A stretch of DNA of 64,000 bases from Elmis aenea (GCA_947652605.1 OX393577.1:67232108-67296107); one strand, 5' to 3'. Counted from the first letter of the stretch, positions 1 to 10,785 are shown. The notes: generated by a model from the letters alone, not told the origin. Translations and numbers: made by a program.

Positions 1-1099
1 AAGGTTTTACAACAAATAAATTAATGCTATGAAGTTAAGGCTTTGTTTAAGTTTATACAAATTAAAACTCCACTGGAAAGTATAAGCAAACTTCCTATTT
101 GTAGGGGTAATATGATTTAATTTTTTTTCTTGCTTAATTTATATCAAACTACCTACAAATTATTTATCGTATGAATAAACAGGATATATTAAAACACTTG
201 GTTAAGATAAAATGTATTTTAAACGTTTAAAACAATTAATTATAAATATTATAAAATAAGTTTATTCATTGTATATGATTATGTGATTCATTCAAAACTT
301 TATTTTTATTCCAAGAATTGTTTGCTTCGTGAATTGCAATTAAATCTGATTGATCGGAGATTTAAGACGATTTTCAAGAAAAATACTGAAAAGTAATGGT
401 TATGTTTTTATTTTTGTTGAGCAAATATTGTTTATAAATTAGGAATACATCTTGTACCACACTGCAAACTTTAATTACCTACCGATAGTTTGTTGTTTGA
501 TATTAAACACTTTTCACAAACGTCTTCTTGTAGTAGTAGGATTATTGCGTTGTAAAATTTGTAAACCCGTTTTTTATGTGGTTTTGTTGGATATGCATGC
601 TAATGTCTATTTTTAATAAAAAAGTAAACAATATTACGTACTAGCATCTCTGCAATCGACAATATTGTGCATACTGTCCTAGTCTTGATTACAGAACAGT
701 TAAAATAATGTGGAACAATGTATAAATACCTGCAAGGGATGTAGTAGTCATAATACCTGACACCTTTATCTGAAAGGGCCGCTGTAGTAATTTGCCATTT
801 AAAGGTACCTTTTACAACGTAGTAATGTTTAACAGTTTTTCTCTTAGACCTTGGAATCTTATCAGACTGCAGTTTTCATAGCTATTAAATATTTCTTTGA
901 CCTCGAAGATTTAAACTTTTAAGATGATAAAAAATGGGTATAATTTCTTTAAAGTTTGTTTAAACGTACCTATAAAACTATTAATCAAAAATTGCTGACA
1001 TAACTTATTAACACTTTACATATCATGTAAAGCTTTGAATATTTATAAATGCAAAAATTAAGTTAAATTACTATTTCCTTAGTTAAATAATTATAACTT
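1..1099. other. AT-rich sequence, nothing recognised
   Basis: Both strands show only short open frames, no splice-bounded coding segment and no terminal-repeat structure that I can identify. It could be intergenic or intronic DNA of a gene outside the window. Confidence 0.5.
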
Positions 1100-1272
1100 A
1101 AAAAAAAGCTCATTTTGATTTTTATTTATTATCTAGCGTGCCATGGGAATTTTTAAAAACATTAAAGCATCATTGAATAGGTCTCCGAAAATGGAAAAAT
1201 TTGTCTAATTTAAACTTCTTTGTAGCTCTTACCGTTTACGAGATCCCTTCTATGTGGAACACCTTGTATATC
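1100..1272 (+). repeat. Single arm of a TA/CAGGGTG-type short inverted-repeat element
   Basis: This copy contains the tract ATCTAGCGTGCCATG, then TACCGTTTACGAGATCCC and CTTCTATGTGGAACACC, ending CCTTGTATA. The same order recurs at about 35042-35189, and in reverse complement at 33774-33925. Homology upstream of ATCTAGCGTGCC continues to about 1100, because the flank of the 33774 copy matches it there (ATTTTGATTTTTATTTATTATC). It is a solitary arm of the element described at 33774-35189. No coding capacity is seen. Confidence 0.7.
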
Positions 1273-2204
1273 AACTTTTTGGGTAAAATTTTGCTTTTTT
1301 TAATTAAAATACATACTTTTTTACCAATTGATTAAATTACTTGTATTTTTATACCCAGAGTATATTACTGTGAAGAAATACGTTTAACTTGGCAAATAAA
1401 TAGGTAAGTAATCAAATAGTATCTCTACCTAGCCAGTTGGTATTTTTATCGAACGTAACAGTATTTCTACAGTGTAAGAGTTTATTTAAAACTGAAAATT
1501 AGTATTGTTACTGGGCAAATGTATTTTTTTTCCTAGCAAAATGTAAATTTTTCACAGAGCCATATTTACACAAGCCATTTTTAAATATTTCTGAGAATCA
1601 AAATGCGTCTGAGGTAAAAAAAAATCATTTATATTCGTTTTACCTGGTTTTTCCAGACAGACCAACAGTTATTCGCAGCATGATTCGTATGTTGGTCGTC
1701 TGTTAACCTGTTTCGAGTGTTTGTATGGAAGTATTAGGAGCACGCATTGGCACCATAAGATATTCATTTGCATAAAGGCTTTACTTATACATTAAAATAT
1801 TCGGAAAAAACTGGATAGAACTGACTTAAAACGTTAGGTTTAGAAAACTGGCGAGTTTAATGCTCTGCCGAACTAAAAAACACGTACGTCAAAGATTTTT
1901 AATGCTGTTCTTATTTACAATAACAGAAAATAATCCTACACACATTTCTTTATTTTCATTAAGCAAGCTGGTTTACAGTTAAAAAATACTTAGCATAAAA
2001 AAGAACGAGCAGAAATGTAAAATAAACGTAGAAATACCATTTTAACAATGTTTCTCTTCACATTTTAATAGATTAATTGACTATTTGAGTGATTCATTTT
2101 TTAATATTATTAAGCCGCTTTATAAAAGTATTTTTTGTCCAAGTGCAAAACCTGTTTCTTCATCAGTTCCAGCCATATTTATATTATTGCTACAAGGTAT
2201 TAAA
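1273..2204. other. AT-rich sequence, nothing recognised
   Basis: No coding segment, terminal repeat or RNA gene could be supported here. It ends at the left edge of a LINE reverse-transcriptase fossil. Confidence 0.45.
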
Positions 2205-3045
2205 AAACCTAAGACAAGATAAAAACCATACATTAAAGCGAATAATGGATAAACATGGAAAAATACTGACAACAAAAAAAGAAATTATCGAAAGATGGGG
2301 AAATTATTTTAAGGAGTAATTGGAAAGTGATAACATGATAAATGATGAGGAAGAAAAGCAATGGCAGGAGGAATACGAAACAATCGAACAAGAATATGGA
2401 CAAGAAATAACCGAAAATGAGTTGGATAGAGACATAAAATGAAAATTGGAAAAGCAGTAGGTCATGATGGTATTTTACCTGAAATGATTAAGTTCATGGG
2501 AGTAGATGGAAAGAAAATGCTGCTAAGAATAGTAAATAAAGCATGGCAGGAAAAAGATATTCCAAGGGACTGGAAAGTATCTGTTTTATTACCGATATTC
2601 AAGACTGCCGATAGTAGGTAAAAAATGCGAAAACTATAAAGGCATATCTCTTCTTAGTGTAGCAGAAAAATTATATGAAAGAATTTTGGAGGAGAGATTA
2701 AGGAATCATTTCGAAAGAAATTTGGACGAGGCGCAATGTGGCTTTAGACCGGGTAGAAGCACGCAGAACCTAATTTTTACGTTGAGACAGTTAAGTGAAA
2801 AAACAATGGAACATTCAAAGATGGTGTACTTGTGCTTTATCGATCTGTCTAAAGCCAATGGAAAAGATCTGGAAGATATTGAAACAAAGTAGAGTGGGAG
2901 AAAGATTGCCTTTAAGGGTTTATATAAGAGTAGTAGAAATTATGTGCGAACCCATAACAGCAGTTCCCAGGAATTTATAAGAACAGTGGGAGTAAGACAA
3001 GGAGGCAAATTAACTCCACTACTTTTTATAATTCTTATGTTATGT
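2205..3045 (+). mobile_element. Degenerate non-LTR retrotransposon, reverse transcriptase fragment
   Basis: Three frames in series resemble the N-terminal half of a LINE reverse transcriptase. First comes a DKHGKILTTKKEII..W..YFKE segment (about 2245-2318). Then KIGKAVGHDGILPEMIK and IPRDWKVSVLLPIFK (2439-2620). After a frame change come YKGISLLSVAEKLYERIL, QCGFRPGRSTQNLIF and a FIDLSKA catalytic-block A remnant. The last part (about 2880-3042) has VGVRQGGKLTPLLF, the RT block before the YxDD box. Stops and shifts at about 2319, 2440, 2621 and 2893 make it non-functional. A LINE 3'-end-like stretch at about 3310-3500 may belong to the same insertion. The clade is not assigned. Confidence 0.85.
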
Positions 3046-3250
3046 TTGATGAGGTGTAAGATTTCTCGGTACCCATTTTGCGTTGACTTTTGTCTGGCCG
3101 TGTTTCGGATATTTTGAGCCTTTCTGCGAGTTCTTTAAGTTTGTTTGGCATTTTCCATAAGGGCAGCTTCGTCTTCTATGGCCATTTCATGTGTTAGGGC
3201 GTCCCTCGCTTTATCACTGCATAGTTGGCTATGGGTCCATTAAAAAGAGA
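3035..3250 (-). pseudogene. Unrecognised coding-like fragment in two frames
   Basis: On the minus strand one frame reads WTHSQLCSDKARDALTHEM followed by an acidic stretch (about 3237-3135). The adjacent frame continues with MPNKLKELAERLKISETRP and a basic tail, ending at a TAA at 3035-3037. The amphipathic, low-repeat composition is unlike the surrounding AT-rich DNA and suggests one frameshifted fossil of a coding sequence. I do not recognise the family. It abuts the LINE fragment, so it may be transposon-derived. Confidence 0.3.
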
Positions 3251-3309
3251 ATTTTAAGATCTGCTTCTTGTAGATAATGGTTTCCTAAGCATATTACGTT
3301 TTGTTTGAT

Positions 3310-3500
3310 AAAATGTTCTTAAAACAGCCAAGGAGTAAAACAAGCACTGGACTGGAATAAAGTGGGAGGATTTAGGGAATAAGATTCAAAACAGAAGATA
3401 ATGAAGGAAGATATGGAAGACGCCAACAAATGAAAAATTAAAACTTAACTCCACCCAATGCCTTACACCCGTGTGGATTAAACTAAGATAAGAAAACAGC
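3310..3500 (+). mobile_element. Probable LINE 3'-end remnant
   Basis: This segment reads like the 3' end of a non-LTR element, with basic C-terminal-like codons followed by a CACCCAATGCCTTACACC-containing untranslated tract. It follows the RT fragment at 2205-3045 in the same orientation. The assignment rests on position and composition and is tentative. Confidence 0.35.
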
Positions 3501-4593
3501 TTATTTTAAAAAGACAGATAAAACAATTGCTGAATCAAGATTAGCTATTTTTAGGACAGTTCGTCAAATAAAAAAAAAGTGCATAGGAAAATGTCATTAT
3601 CTACGAGGTGCAGATTTTAAATTTGTATTGCCCATGGATACACATTTAACCCATGTTATAATTTATGTAAATTTAATAGTAATAGTAAGTGAACAATCAT
3701 AAAATATTATGAAATGTAAAAAATATCTTATATTATTTAGGTTATCAATTTTTTGCGTTTAATTAAGTACAGCTAGCTTGATTATGTGTTCTTTTGTATT
3801 GTTTTTCAAAGGACACTTAAATTAAACTTAATAAATACAGCTATATTGCTACAACTTGCTTATTTTTAAAGATAATTCTGCCCAATTTTGCTAATTTAAC
3901 CGACTATGTAACTCTTATAAAAACAAAATTACCCATACAAGCATACAGCATATGTAGATTGTCACCCTGTATATTATTAAATATATATTATAAGATACGT
4001 TTAATAGTACATCTTGAATATTAATGTAGTCTGGCTATAAAAAATTTAGCAACTTATAAGAACCTGTTTATTGCAATAACGCTACTGGTAATTTGCAGTT
4101 TTTTTTTTAAATTTATCATATTACATTGTTGCTCTTGTGTAATACTGGACATGTGATCATAAATCCATCTTACTTAGAAGTAAATAAAAATACGGTTTCT
4201 TTTAATTTTCTATTTGTCGGGAAAAATCATGCCAAGCGATCATATACAAAATTTTCAAATTATGCGGACTGCTAACCACAATAACAGTATATTATTCAGT
4301 TCGCAGAATAACAAGAAATAATTGATCATTTGAAATTTTCATGCGTTCCCGTAATGTGTTTTTATTGTAGATTGCATAACGCAGAGGATAAAACTGTAGA
4401 TGGTGGAAAATTATTTAAAACTTTACCTACGATACCTCGATGAGAGTGATTTTACACTGTTCCAGGTGCACCAAAATTACTGTAATGCTAAATACTTTAC
4501 AGTGACTTAGTATCAAACAAAGAATAGTTTTTAATTCGACTATTTTCGTTTTCAAAATTATAAATAATCTGCTTTAAAATTTTGGTTTAAATA
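3501..4593. other. AT-rich sequence, nothing recognised
   Basis: No open frame, repeat arm or RNA structure could be supported between the LINE remnant and the mariner element. Confidence 0.45.
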
Positions 4594-4844
4594 TACGAGG
4601 TAAGCGCTAAAATTTCCCGGCCTGACATAGATCTAGGTACCGCAGACGGGTCAAATTGTTTTTAACACATTGGTTCAAGTCAAACTAGCCTTGGAAGAAA
4701 CAAAAATGGATTTAATGTCAATTTGTTTTCTTATAACTGTCATTCGTTCACCACGATGTCGGAAGTCACGAAAATGGAGTATCGAGCTGTTATAAAATTT
4801 CTTACTCGCGAAGGTCTTTCTCCTCAAAAGAATGGGGTGTACGG

Positions 4845-5629
4845 TAGGGCTGCCATAAATGTCGCTACCCCGACCGGGACATTTGGGCCGAAGGAGAGGG
4901 GGGGGGTGGTCGGTAAACATTTATGAATTATGATATAATTTGGTTTTGTGTCTTGTGCGAACAAATGTAAATAAAAATATAGTGGTGCCTCATACTTCGA
5001 ATTTAATTATTTTCATAAGGCCGTTCAAGTTAAATGAAAACAGAAAAACAATATATAAAATAAAAATACTGTATAAAATAAAATGAAAGTTGCATTTCTT
5101 CATCTTGTTGAGCGTTATGGTGCCTTTCCACGTGAGAGTAAACTACTCTCGATAGCAGCGTCGCCAAGGATACAGCCCCTGAGAGTAACTCGCGATTGGC
5201 TGTATCCTTGGCGACGCTGCTATCGAGAGTAGTTTACTCTCACGTGGAAAGGCACCATTACGTAAGAGGTGTGTTCACAGCAAGAAACAACTTGAGCGCA
5301 CAACAGATGGCGTTTACACAGTCACTTTAAATTTAAAAAAAAATATAGTCACTCGCAGTGTCTGCGTTGTTAGCGAGAAAAGCAATGGGAGGGGGAAGTG
5401 CGGTACATTAGTCACGAAAATACAGCGACTTTCTTTATAAGCTAGCCAGCTAGCGGCAGTGAGAACGAACTAGACGTTATTTTAGTCGATTTGAGCGCTA
5501 ACGGTATTTCGCTTATTATTTTTAAAAATCGTCAACAAACCGGGACATTTGATTTGTTCACCGGGACAGCGGGACAAAATTCCGCAAACCGGGACATGTC
5601 CCGGTGAACCGGGACGTATGGCAGCCCTA
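4845..5629. mobile_element. Non-autonomous hAT-type element inside mariner
   Basis: The termini are TAGGGCTGCCATA and its exact inverse TATGGCAGCCCTA. The flanks are GTGTACGG (4837-4844) and GTGTACGA (5630-5637), a 7-of-8 match to an 8-bp target duplication, as expected for the hAT superfamily. Removing the insert restores the mariner sequence collinear with the copy at 46488-47757, which supports the boundaries. Subterminal CCGGGACA motifs are repeated near both ends, possible transposase binding sites (inference). No transposase frame is present. It contains a palindrome at 5118-5257. Confidence 0.85.
5118..5257. repeat. Perfect palindromic foldback element, probable Harbinger-like MITE
   Basis: Two 61-bp arms (5117-5177 and 5198-5258) are exact reverse complements separated by a 20-bp loop. 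TTA lies immediately outside each end (5115-5117 and 5258-5260). A TTA duplication suits the PIF/Harbinger superfamily, but assignment from a 3-bp duplication is inference. Perfect arm identity suggests recent insertion or gene conversion between the arms. The arms are noticeably more GC-rich than the surroundings. Confidence 0.8.
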
Positions 5630-5732
5630 GTGTACGAGCACAATTCCCCGTCTTATTCTGTGGTAATAGATTGGTCAAAACGGTTTAGAATTTTGGGGCT
5701 TACCTCGTATAACCCAAAATTCTGAAGTTCAC

Positions 5733-5900
5733 AAGTACCCAACTAGAAACTGTGGTTTTGACTCAGGAAAACGAAATTCTCTGTTTAATAAAGGATTAAA
5801 AGTTCATAACGATCTATCAAGGGATGATAAAAATGAAACTAATATTGCAAGGTTTAGACATCAGCTCAGTAGTTTTATTAAGGGAAACGTCTACTGTTAA
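5733..5900 (+). mobile_element. LINE ORF2 C-terminal fragment
   Basis: An open 55-codon frame ends at TAA 5898-5900 and contains PTRNCGFDSGKRNSLFNKG and LSSFIKGNVYC. The pattern (Y/P)-TRN...-L(F/Y)(N/Y)KGLK...-N-(D/E)L matches the C-terminal tail of CR1/Jockey-like LINE polyproteins, and the next downstream ORF has the same pattern (YQTRN..., ALYYKGLKIFNELP). It lacks a start codon and the RT core. Confidence 0.6.
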
Positions 5901-5914
5901 ATATTATTACGTGT

Positions 5915-6303
5915 GTGTTATATAATTGCCTTTTTTTAATATACAAGGCAATAAATAATTTTTTACCACGTTACATGACTAAAAATTTAACACAAAACTG
6001 TAACATTCTTGAATACCAGACCAGGAACAAAGACGACTTTAGACTACCAAAACTAACGAAAACAAATACACAGAACGCCTTGTACTACAAAGGGCTCAAG
6101 ATTTTTAATGAATTACCTGTGGAAATTAAACAAACAACTTCCATATCAAATTTTAAAAAACTATGTTTCGAATATGTGAAAAATAATGTTAAGATTTAAT
6201 AGTTAAGAAAATATGTACAAATAAATATAAGCAGCATTAAGATAATGTAAAATTAGCTAAAAGCTAAATAAAGATTTCTTATTATTATTATTATTATTAT
6301 TAT
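5915..6303 (+). mobile_element. LINE 3' end: ORF2 C-terminus, 3' UTR and ATT microsatellite tail
   Basis: A 94-codon frame (5915-6199) carries the conserved C-terminal block IYKAINNFLPRYMT, YQTRNKDDFRLPKL, ALYYKGLKIFNELPVEIK and FKKLCFEYVKNNVKI. It is followed by about 80 bp of untranslated sequence with AATAAAG and then an (ATT)n tract at about 6279-6303. A short microsatellite directly at the 3' end is typical of CR1-like and related non-LTR elements. The element is 5'-truncated, so only the tail was copied. Confidence 0.75.
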
Positions 6304-7984
6304 ATTATATATTATATAATTGTAAAATAATTAGCCAAACGTTAAATCAATATCATTATGCAAAACCATGGCTTAAACGCTACAAAGGATATAACCTCTG
6401 CAATTCTTAAGCAGATGTAATGGTGTTGCTATTTTCATATTTTAATAAAAATTGTAATAATTCGAATGCTTTAAAGACCCAATTCAAAAAAAAAAACGCA
6501 TTTGTCGACTCTGTTAAAATACAAGTCCTTTCTAATTCACTAATAGCAAAACATGTTTATTTCCTTGCTATTAGTCATAAGGTAAACAAACTTGCAAAAC
6601 ATTTTTGGGGATATACCATTTACAAACAACAAAAAACTAGGTTATTATCCAATAAAAATAATTATAGTAGTGGTTCAATTACAGTTGTAAGGTTGTAACA
6701 AACAAATACTTTTTACAATGAAATTAAAACTTCCCCTAAGTCTTGATATTTTGTACATGCCTAATAATTGCATTAAAAAAAAAAATAATTATATATTAAC
6801 TTATTTATTGGTATACAATAATAAATACAATTTTATAATTAGTTACGTAAGCAGTTTTTGGATCCTTATACATGTAATAATACTTTCAGTTATTAAATAA
6901 GGTGGTATACATTTAATTGTGTTAAATAAGTACTAATTAATTAAATTAAATAATTATTTCAATCACGCAGGGGATAGAAGAGGTGGAAATAAATTTTTAC
7001 AAGCGAGTTTTATTTTGTAAATATACAATTACAAATGTAACGAAGTCATTTAATTAAAAAAATGTTTTAAGTTTGTTTTTCACGTAAAAATCATTGTAAA
7101 TAAATTAGTTTTGGGTGTTTAATACCAAAATTATAATTACAATCTCAAAGTGAATGAAATATTGATTTCTTTGCACTAAAATGGATATTATTTTTTCAAT
7201 TTCCAATGATGTAGCAAACTGTGGTTTGTTTTCTTTTCTCTGTCGATTAATTTACGAACTAAACGCTGAATTATTTTTTTATAATTTTTTGTTTAATCGT
7301 TAACAATCATAAAATAGTCTTATATCGTATTTGTTAACACAACATAAAGCTGTGTAGGTTGGGTTGCTGCAACAGCGTTGTGTAATAGTTTGCTGCGTAT
7401 ATGCCAAGTGTACCAAAACCTTCAGAATAAAGTTTAAACAGAAATTATTCTACTTACAACAAAAATGTTCGTTTAACATTTACATAAAAAAACGAAAACA
7501 TGCAATTTTTTTAAAAAAGTTATGTTTAAGTGCAAATTATAAATTCGTATGCATTTTAAATACATTTTTCTAAAATATTAGCGTTGGTCTGGTTCACCTT
7601 GTCCACACGCATTTATTGCTGCAGTAAACTTGACAAACAGAAAAGGGATGAAACCAAACAAGAAGTGAAAAAAATCAATGAAGAAGTAACCGCCATCGCA
7701 GTTAACAGTATTATGTTAACCGTAAAAGTATTAAAAATATGCATGATTTTTAGCTTCTCTGATGGCACGGTTAAAATAAATAATAATGACATTAAAAAGT
7801 AGGTTACCCATGATCGTCCGTATTATAAACGAAGTGTAGGTACTGTAAAATAGCACATTTTTAATTATATTTTACTACAATTACGAGTCTTAAGACCTAA
7901 TTGCCAAAAGCGCTTGACGTTGTATGTCAGAGAAAACTTTTCTTTTTAATTTGATTTTTAATTTTTACAACCGACCCATCCTTC
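6304..7984. other. Very AT-rich stretch without a supportable gene
   Basis: Several 60-90-codon open frames occur here (e.g. 6420-6698, 7364-7573, 7584-7802). Their composition is dominated by Asn, Lys, Ile and Phe as expected of random AT-rich sequence, and no flanking splice or start context is convincing. One Lys/Glu-rich piece at 7640-7700 is mildly coding-like but too short to call. Confidence 0.45.
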
Positions 7985-8398
7985 GGCCATCAAGCAAAAC
8001 TCGTCAATAGAAAGAAAGAGACGAGATTGGAGTGGCCACCCATTGGCGCCTTCTCCCTGTTACGATCATTTGGGCAATTCCTATTACTTTATCACTAACT
8101 ACACTCTGTCCAACACTACTGTCTCTTTTAAGTCGCCCGGTGTCGTTTCCGTTGTTTAGCAGATTTATGGCTAAAACATTTGGGTGGTCATATAGGCGAG
8201 CTACATAGCTTTTGATGTGTCTTGATGTTTTTCTTGAACCCTTCGTATCAGCCGATCATCATGTAGGGTTTTGTTGCCGACGTACCATGGGGCATCTGTA
8301 ATAGTTCACGGAGCTTTGTCCTGGAACCGCTGTATTATATTGATGTTGGACTTTTTTGCGCAACCCCAAAACATTATTCCATAGGTCCAAATCGGAAC
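7985..8398 (-). mobile_element. Jockey-clade LINE, sense 3' segment of a 5'-inverted insertion
   Basis: Read on the minus strand from 8398, the sequence gives VPIWTYGIMFWGCAKKSNIN, IIQRFQ, TITDAPWYVGNKTLHDD and, after a frame change, YVARLYDHPNVLAINLLNN. This is the diagnostic C-terminal part of Jockey-clade reverse transcriptases. In-frame stops make it dead. Its 5' end meets, head to head, the reverse-transcriptase core in the opposite orientation (8404-9140). The 3' boundary is uncertain; a T-rich tract on the plus strand near 7940-7965 could be the poly(A) tail. Confidence 0.85.
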
Positions 8399-8403
8399 AG
8401 AAC

Positions 8404-9140
8404 AAAAAGTGAATACTTAAACGCCTCAAACCTGTATTTGAGGATAATAATATAATCCCATTACATTGGTTTGGATTCAAAAAAACATGGAACCCTAGAA
8501 CAAGTCCATAGGGCAGAAGAAACAATTGAAAAATACTTGGAAGAAATACACATTTGCTCGGCGGTATTCCAAGACGTGGGGCAAGCGTTTGGACGAGTCT
8601 GGCATACTGGTTTATTATACAAGATAAAGAAGATGCTTCCTTTCCAGTATTACTTGCTTCTTAGATCATACCTTGATGAGAGATTCTTCCAAGTTAACCA
8701 TGGAGATGGTTTATCTGAATATCATCATATTCAAACTGGTGTTCCTCAAAGAAGCGTTCTAGGCTTCTCTCTGTGCAATATATACACAGCTGACATTTCA
8801 TTTACTAGGTACCAATATTGTTGTGGCTACATATGCGGACGACACAGAACTCCAAAAAGATCCTGGGGAGGACTAGATAGTTGTAAACCGCAATACTTGC
8901 CCCAGCAAAAGTGGCTTCATAGATGGCACATAAACGTGAACAAAATTAATCTACGCACATCTTTTTCGCAAATAAAAAAGTGGCAAATCAAGGAGTCCAA
9001 TTGTATGCCGCCCAAGGATAAGGTGAAATATCTTGGATTACGACTGACTTGGAGAGATCATATATCAACCAAAAGGATTTAAAAATTAAATAAATGTACT
9101 GGCTACTGGAACGCAAATCCGAACAATCTTTAGAGTTAAC
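8404..9140 (+). mobile_element. Jockey-clade LINE RT core, inverted 5' segment of the same insertion
   Basis: On the plus strand the reading starts with ILKRLKPVFEDNNIIPLHWF and HGTLEQVHRAEE. It continues through DVGQAFGRVWHTGLLYKIKK, YYLLLRSYLDERFFQV, the QTGVPQRSVLG block and, after shifts, a YADDTE catalytic box, KVKYLGLRLTWRDHISTKR and YWLLERKSEQSLEL at about 9136. In intact Jockey elements that last motif lies only about ten residues before the PIWTYG motif with which the minus-strand segment begins. The two pieces are therefore adjacent parts of one element, with the upstream part inverted. Confidence 0.85.
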
Positions 9141-9241
9141 TTAACATGCGATTTTAAGCGCTTTATGCAATCAAGCCTAAATTTATTTAAAGCTAATTTT
9201 CGTCAAAAACATTTTTTTTAAGCATAATCGGGTCATGAATT

Positions 9242-9251
9242 TTTATTTATT
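9242..9251 (-). terminator. Poly(A) signal of the sugar transporter
   Basis: Two overlapping AATAAA hexamers lie on the minus strand about 26 nt after the transporter stop codon, implying a very short 3' UTR. Confidence 0.6.
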
Positions 9252-9276
9252 CATGGTTTTCACTTATCGCTGTTAG

Positions 9277-10586
9277 TTAATGCGTATTTTTTAACTTATC
9301 CTGTATTTCCTGTAAAGTTTTCCTCTTAGTTTCGGGAACAAATAATACACAAAAAATAACAGCCAACGCTGTTGATGCAGCGAACATGTAAAACGGTGAG
9401 TATATCCCGTACTCGTCTTTCAAAATTTGAAACAGTTTGGCAGCGGTCGTACCGGCCAAATTAAAGTACACGTCAAGCACGCACATTGCGAAAGCCTTTA
9501 CGTTGACCGGAAACAACTCGGCGGATATAGGAACAGGCAAAATCTGCAGACCAGTGTTGAAGATAACAAAAACGAACAGACAGATCAGTGTAATGTAGGA
9601 AGCATCGTTTGTTTCGAAGCGGTCGAGGCTTTGCAAGTAGAAAAATGTTCCCTGAACGAGCAAGGTTATGGTGCAACCGATCGAGGATATGATGAGAATC
9701 GGTTTCCTTCCCAATTTATCGATGGAAAGCGATAACAACATGCACAGCACTACGTATGCCGAATAAAAAATTATGGTTGAGATGTGGGCCGGCATGTAAT
9801 TCTCGGATTTTTGGAAAATAGTCGTGATGTAGAAGAATATAGGCGTAGCCCCGCTGAATTGCTGGAAACCGCGGAGGAACATTGTTATCAACAGCGCTTT
9901 TCTGTTGCTCTTGCACGTGAACAGATCCAAGAATTTTCCGGAATTTTCCGTCTGTTCTTTCACGGAATTTTTCAAATCGGCCAGTTCGGTATCTACGTTG
10001 TCTTTTCCGGTAAAAGCGACGAGACTCTTTTGGGCGTCTTCCAAGTTTCCTCGTAGCACGTGGAAGTATGCGCTTTCGGGCATCCAGCTAAATGTTGCCA
10101 ACAGTAATATAGGTATGGTGCAAGATATTAAAGCAGCCGTGCTGATGCTCACGAACGGCCCTATCGAGTTGATCAATAAAGCACCAATTGTCCAGCCGAT
10201 TATCAAACTGGAACCTAGAAATCCGCGTATTTTTGGGTCAGATATTTCCGCTGTATATATGGGTAATGTGCTGAATATTACACCACCAGACATTCCCGCT
10301 ACGAATCTGGCAACCATGATCAATTTGACTGAATTAACCGAAGCGATTACGATCCAAGCTGACAAAGACGTGACGATTGTTATCAAGATTGTCTGCTTGC
10401 GGCCGATTTTATCAATGGTGTAAATAGCTATCACGGCCCCAATTATTCCTCCCAGCAATGGCATTACGGCGATCCAAGATCCCTCGGCGCTGGTTGTTGG
10501 TATGGAAGAATTCTGATCCAGCATGTGAGGGAGGGAAGCGGATGGCCAAGCGTCGTGCATTCCACATCCTATCGCACTTAGGGCAG
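9277..10586 (-). CDS. Tret1-like MFS sugar transporter, terminal exon (5' part missing)
   Basis: A single open frame of 435 codons encodes all but the first part of a sugar-porter family membrane protein, probably moving trehalose or another hexose-based sugar across the plasma membrane. Numbered from the first Met at 10560, visible family motifs are D-x-x-GRKQT (50-57), RFVAG with EISDPKIRG (85-113), PESAYFHVLRG (161-171), the QQFSG helix-7 motif (233-237), DKLGRKP (281-287), ELFP (348-351) and PETKRKTLQEIQ (409-420). The number of hydrophobic segments fits 11 of the usual 12 helices. The exon opens after a strong acceptor (T-tract then CAG at 10587-10589) and continues in frame upstream of that Met (ALSAIGCGMHDAWPSASLP), so the Met is internal and an upstream exon with helix 1 must exist. 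TAA is at 9277-9279. Trehalose specificity is inferred from family resemblance only; other Tret1-like paralogues are equally possible. Confidence 0.93.
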
Positions 10587-10660
10587 CTGAAAAAAAAAAT
10601 TATTTTACTTTTTAAAATCGTTTTAATATCTAATAAATTAAAATAAAACAACACAATATA

Positions 10661-10785
10661 CACTGCCGGTCAAAACTTCTCTCACTTTCCTAGCTGCCTC
10701 AGGTGATCAATAAGCTCTTTTTCATCGAGTTCCTTTCTTAAAAGCTCCATAGAACTCGGATCTGGTTATTGTGTGGATCAAATCA
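10661..10785. mobile_element. Possible Tc1/mariner-type terminal repeat remnant
   Basis: The sequence TATACACTGCCGGTCAAAAC begins with TA and the CACTGCCGGTCAAAA string typical of Tc1-like termini. On the minus strand a short open piece (PDPSSMELLRKELDEKELI, then DHLRQLGK and a stop) ends just inside it. The opposite terminus was not found. It lies in the transporter's last intron. Confidence 0.35.

Larger units (their letters stand above)
4596..5707 (+). mobile_element. mariner-family transposon, internally deleted, interrupted by a hAT element
   Basis: Ends are CGAGGTAAGCGCTAAAATTT and its imperfect reverse complement (CAAAATTTTGGGGCTTACCTCG-like), flanked on both sides by TA (4594-4595, 5708-5709), the standard mariner target duplication. 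From about 4670 the sequence is clearly homologous to the mariner at 46488-47757, including the transposase start region (MSEVTKMEYRAVIKFLTREG, from about 4755). Coding homology stops at AATGGGGTGTACG and resumes after the inserted element with GAGCACAATTCCCCGTC. It then jumps near AAAACGGTTTAG straight to the right terminal repeat, so most of the transposase, including the whole DDD domain, is missing. The element could only ever have moved with help from another copy. Confidence 0.9.

Noticed and set aside
8259..8525. Open 88-codon minus-strand frame as a gene
   Set aside because: It is an out-of-frame reading across the junction of the two Jockey segments; the correct frame gives PIWTYG and PWYVGN motifs.
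9427..10423. Plus-strand open frames of 60-172 codons
   Set aside because: They are antisense to the transporter exon, whose minus-strand frame carries all sugar-porter motifs.
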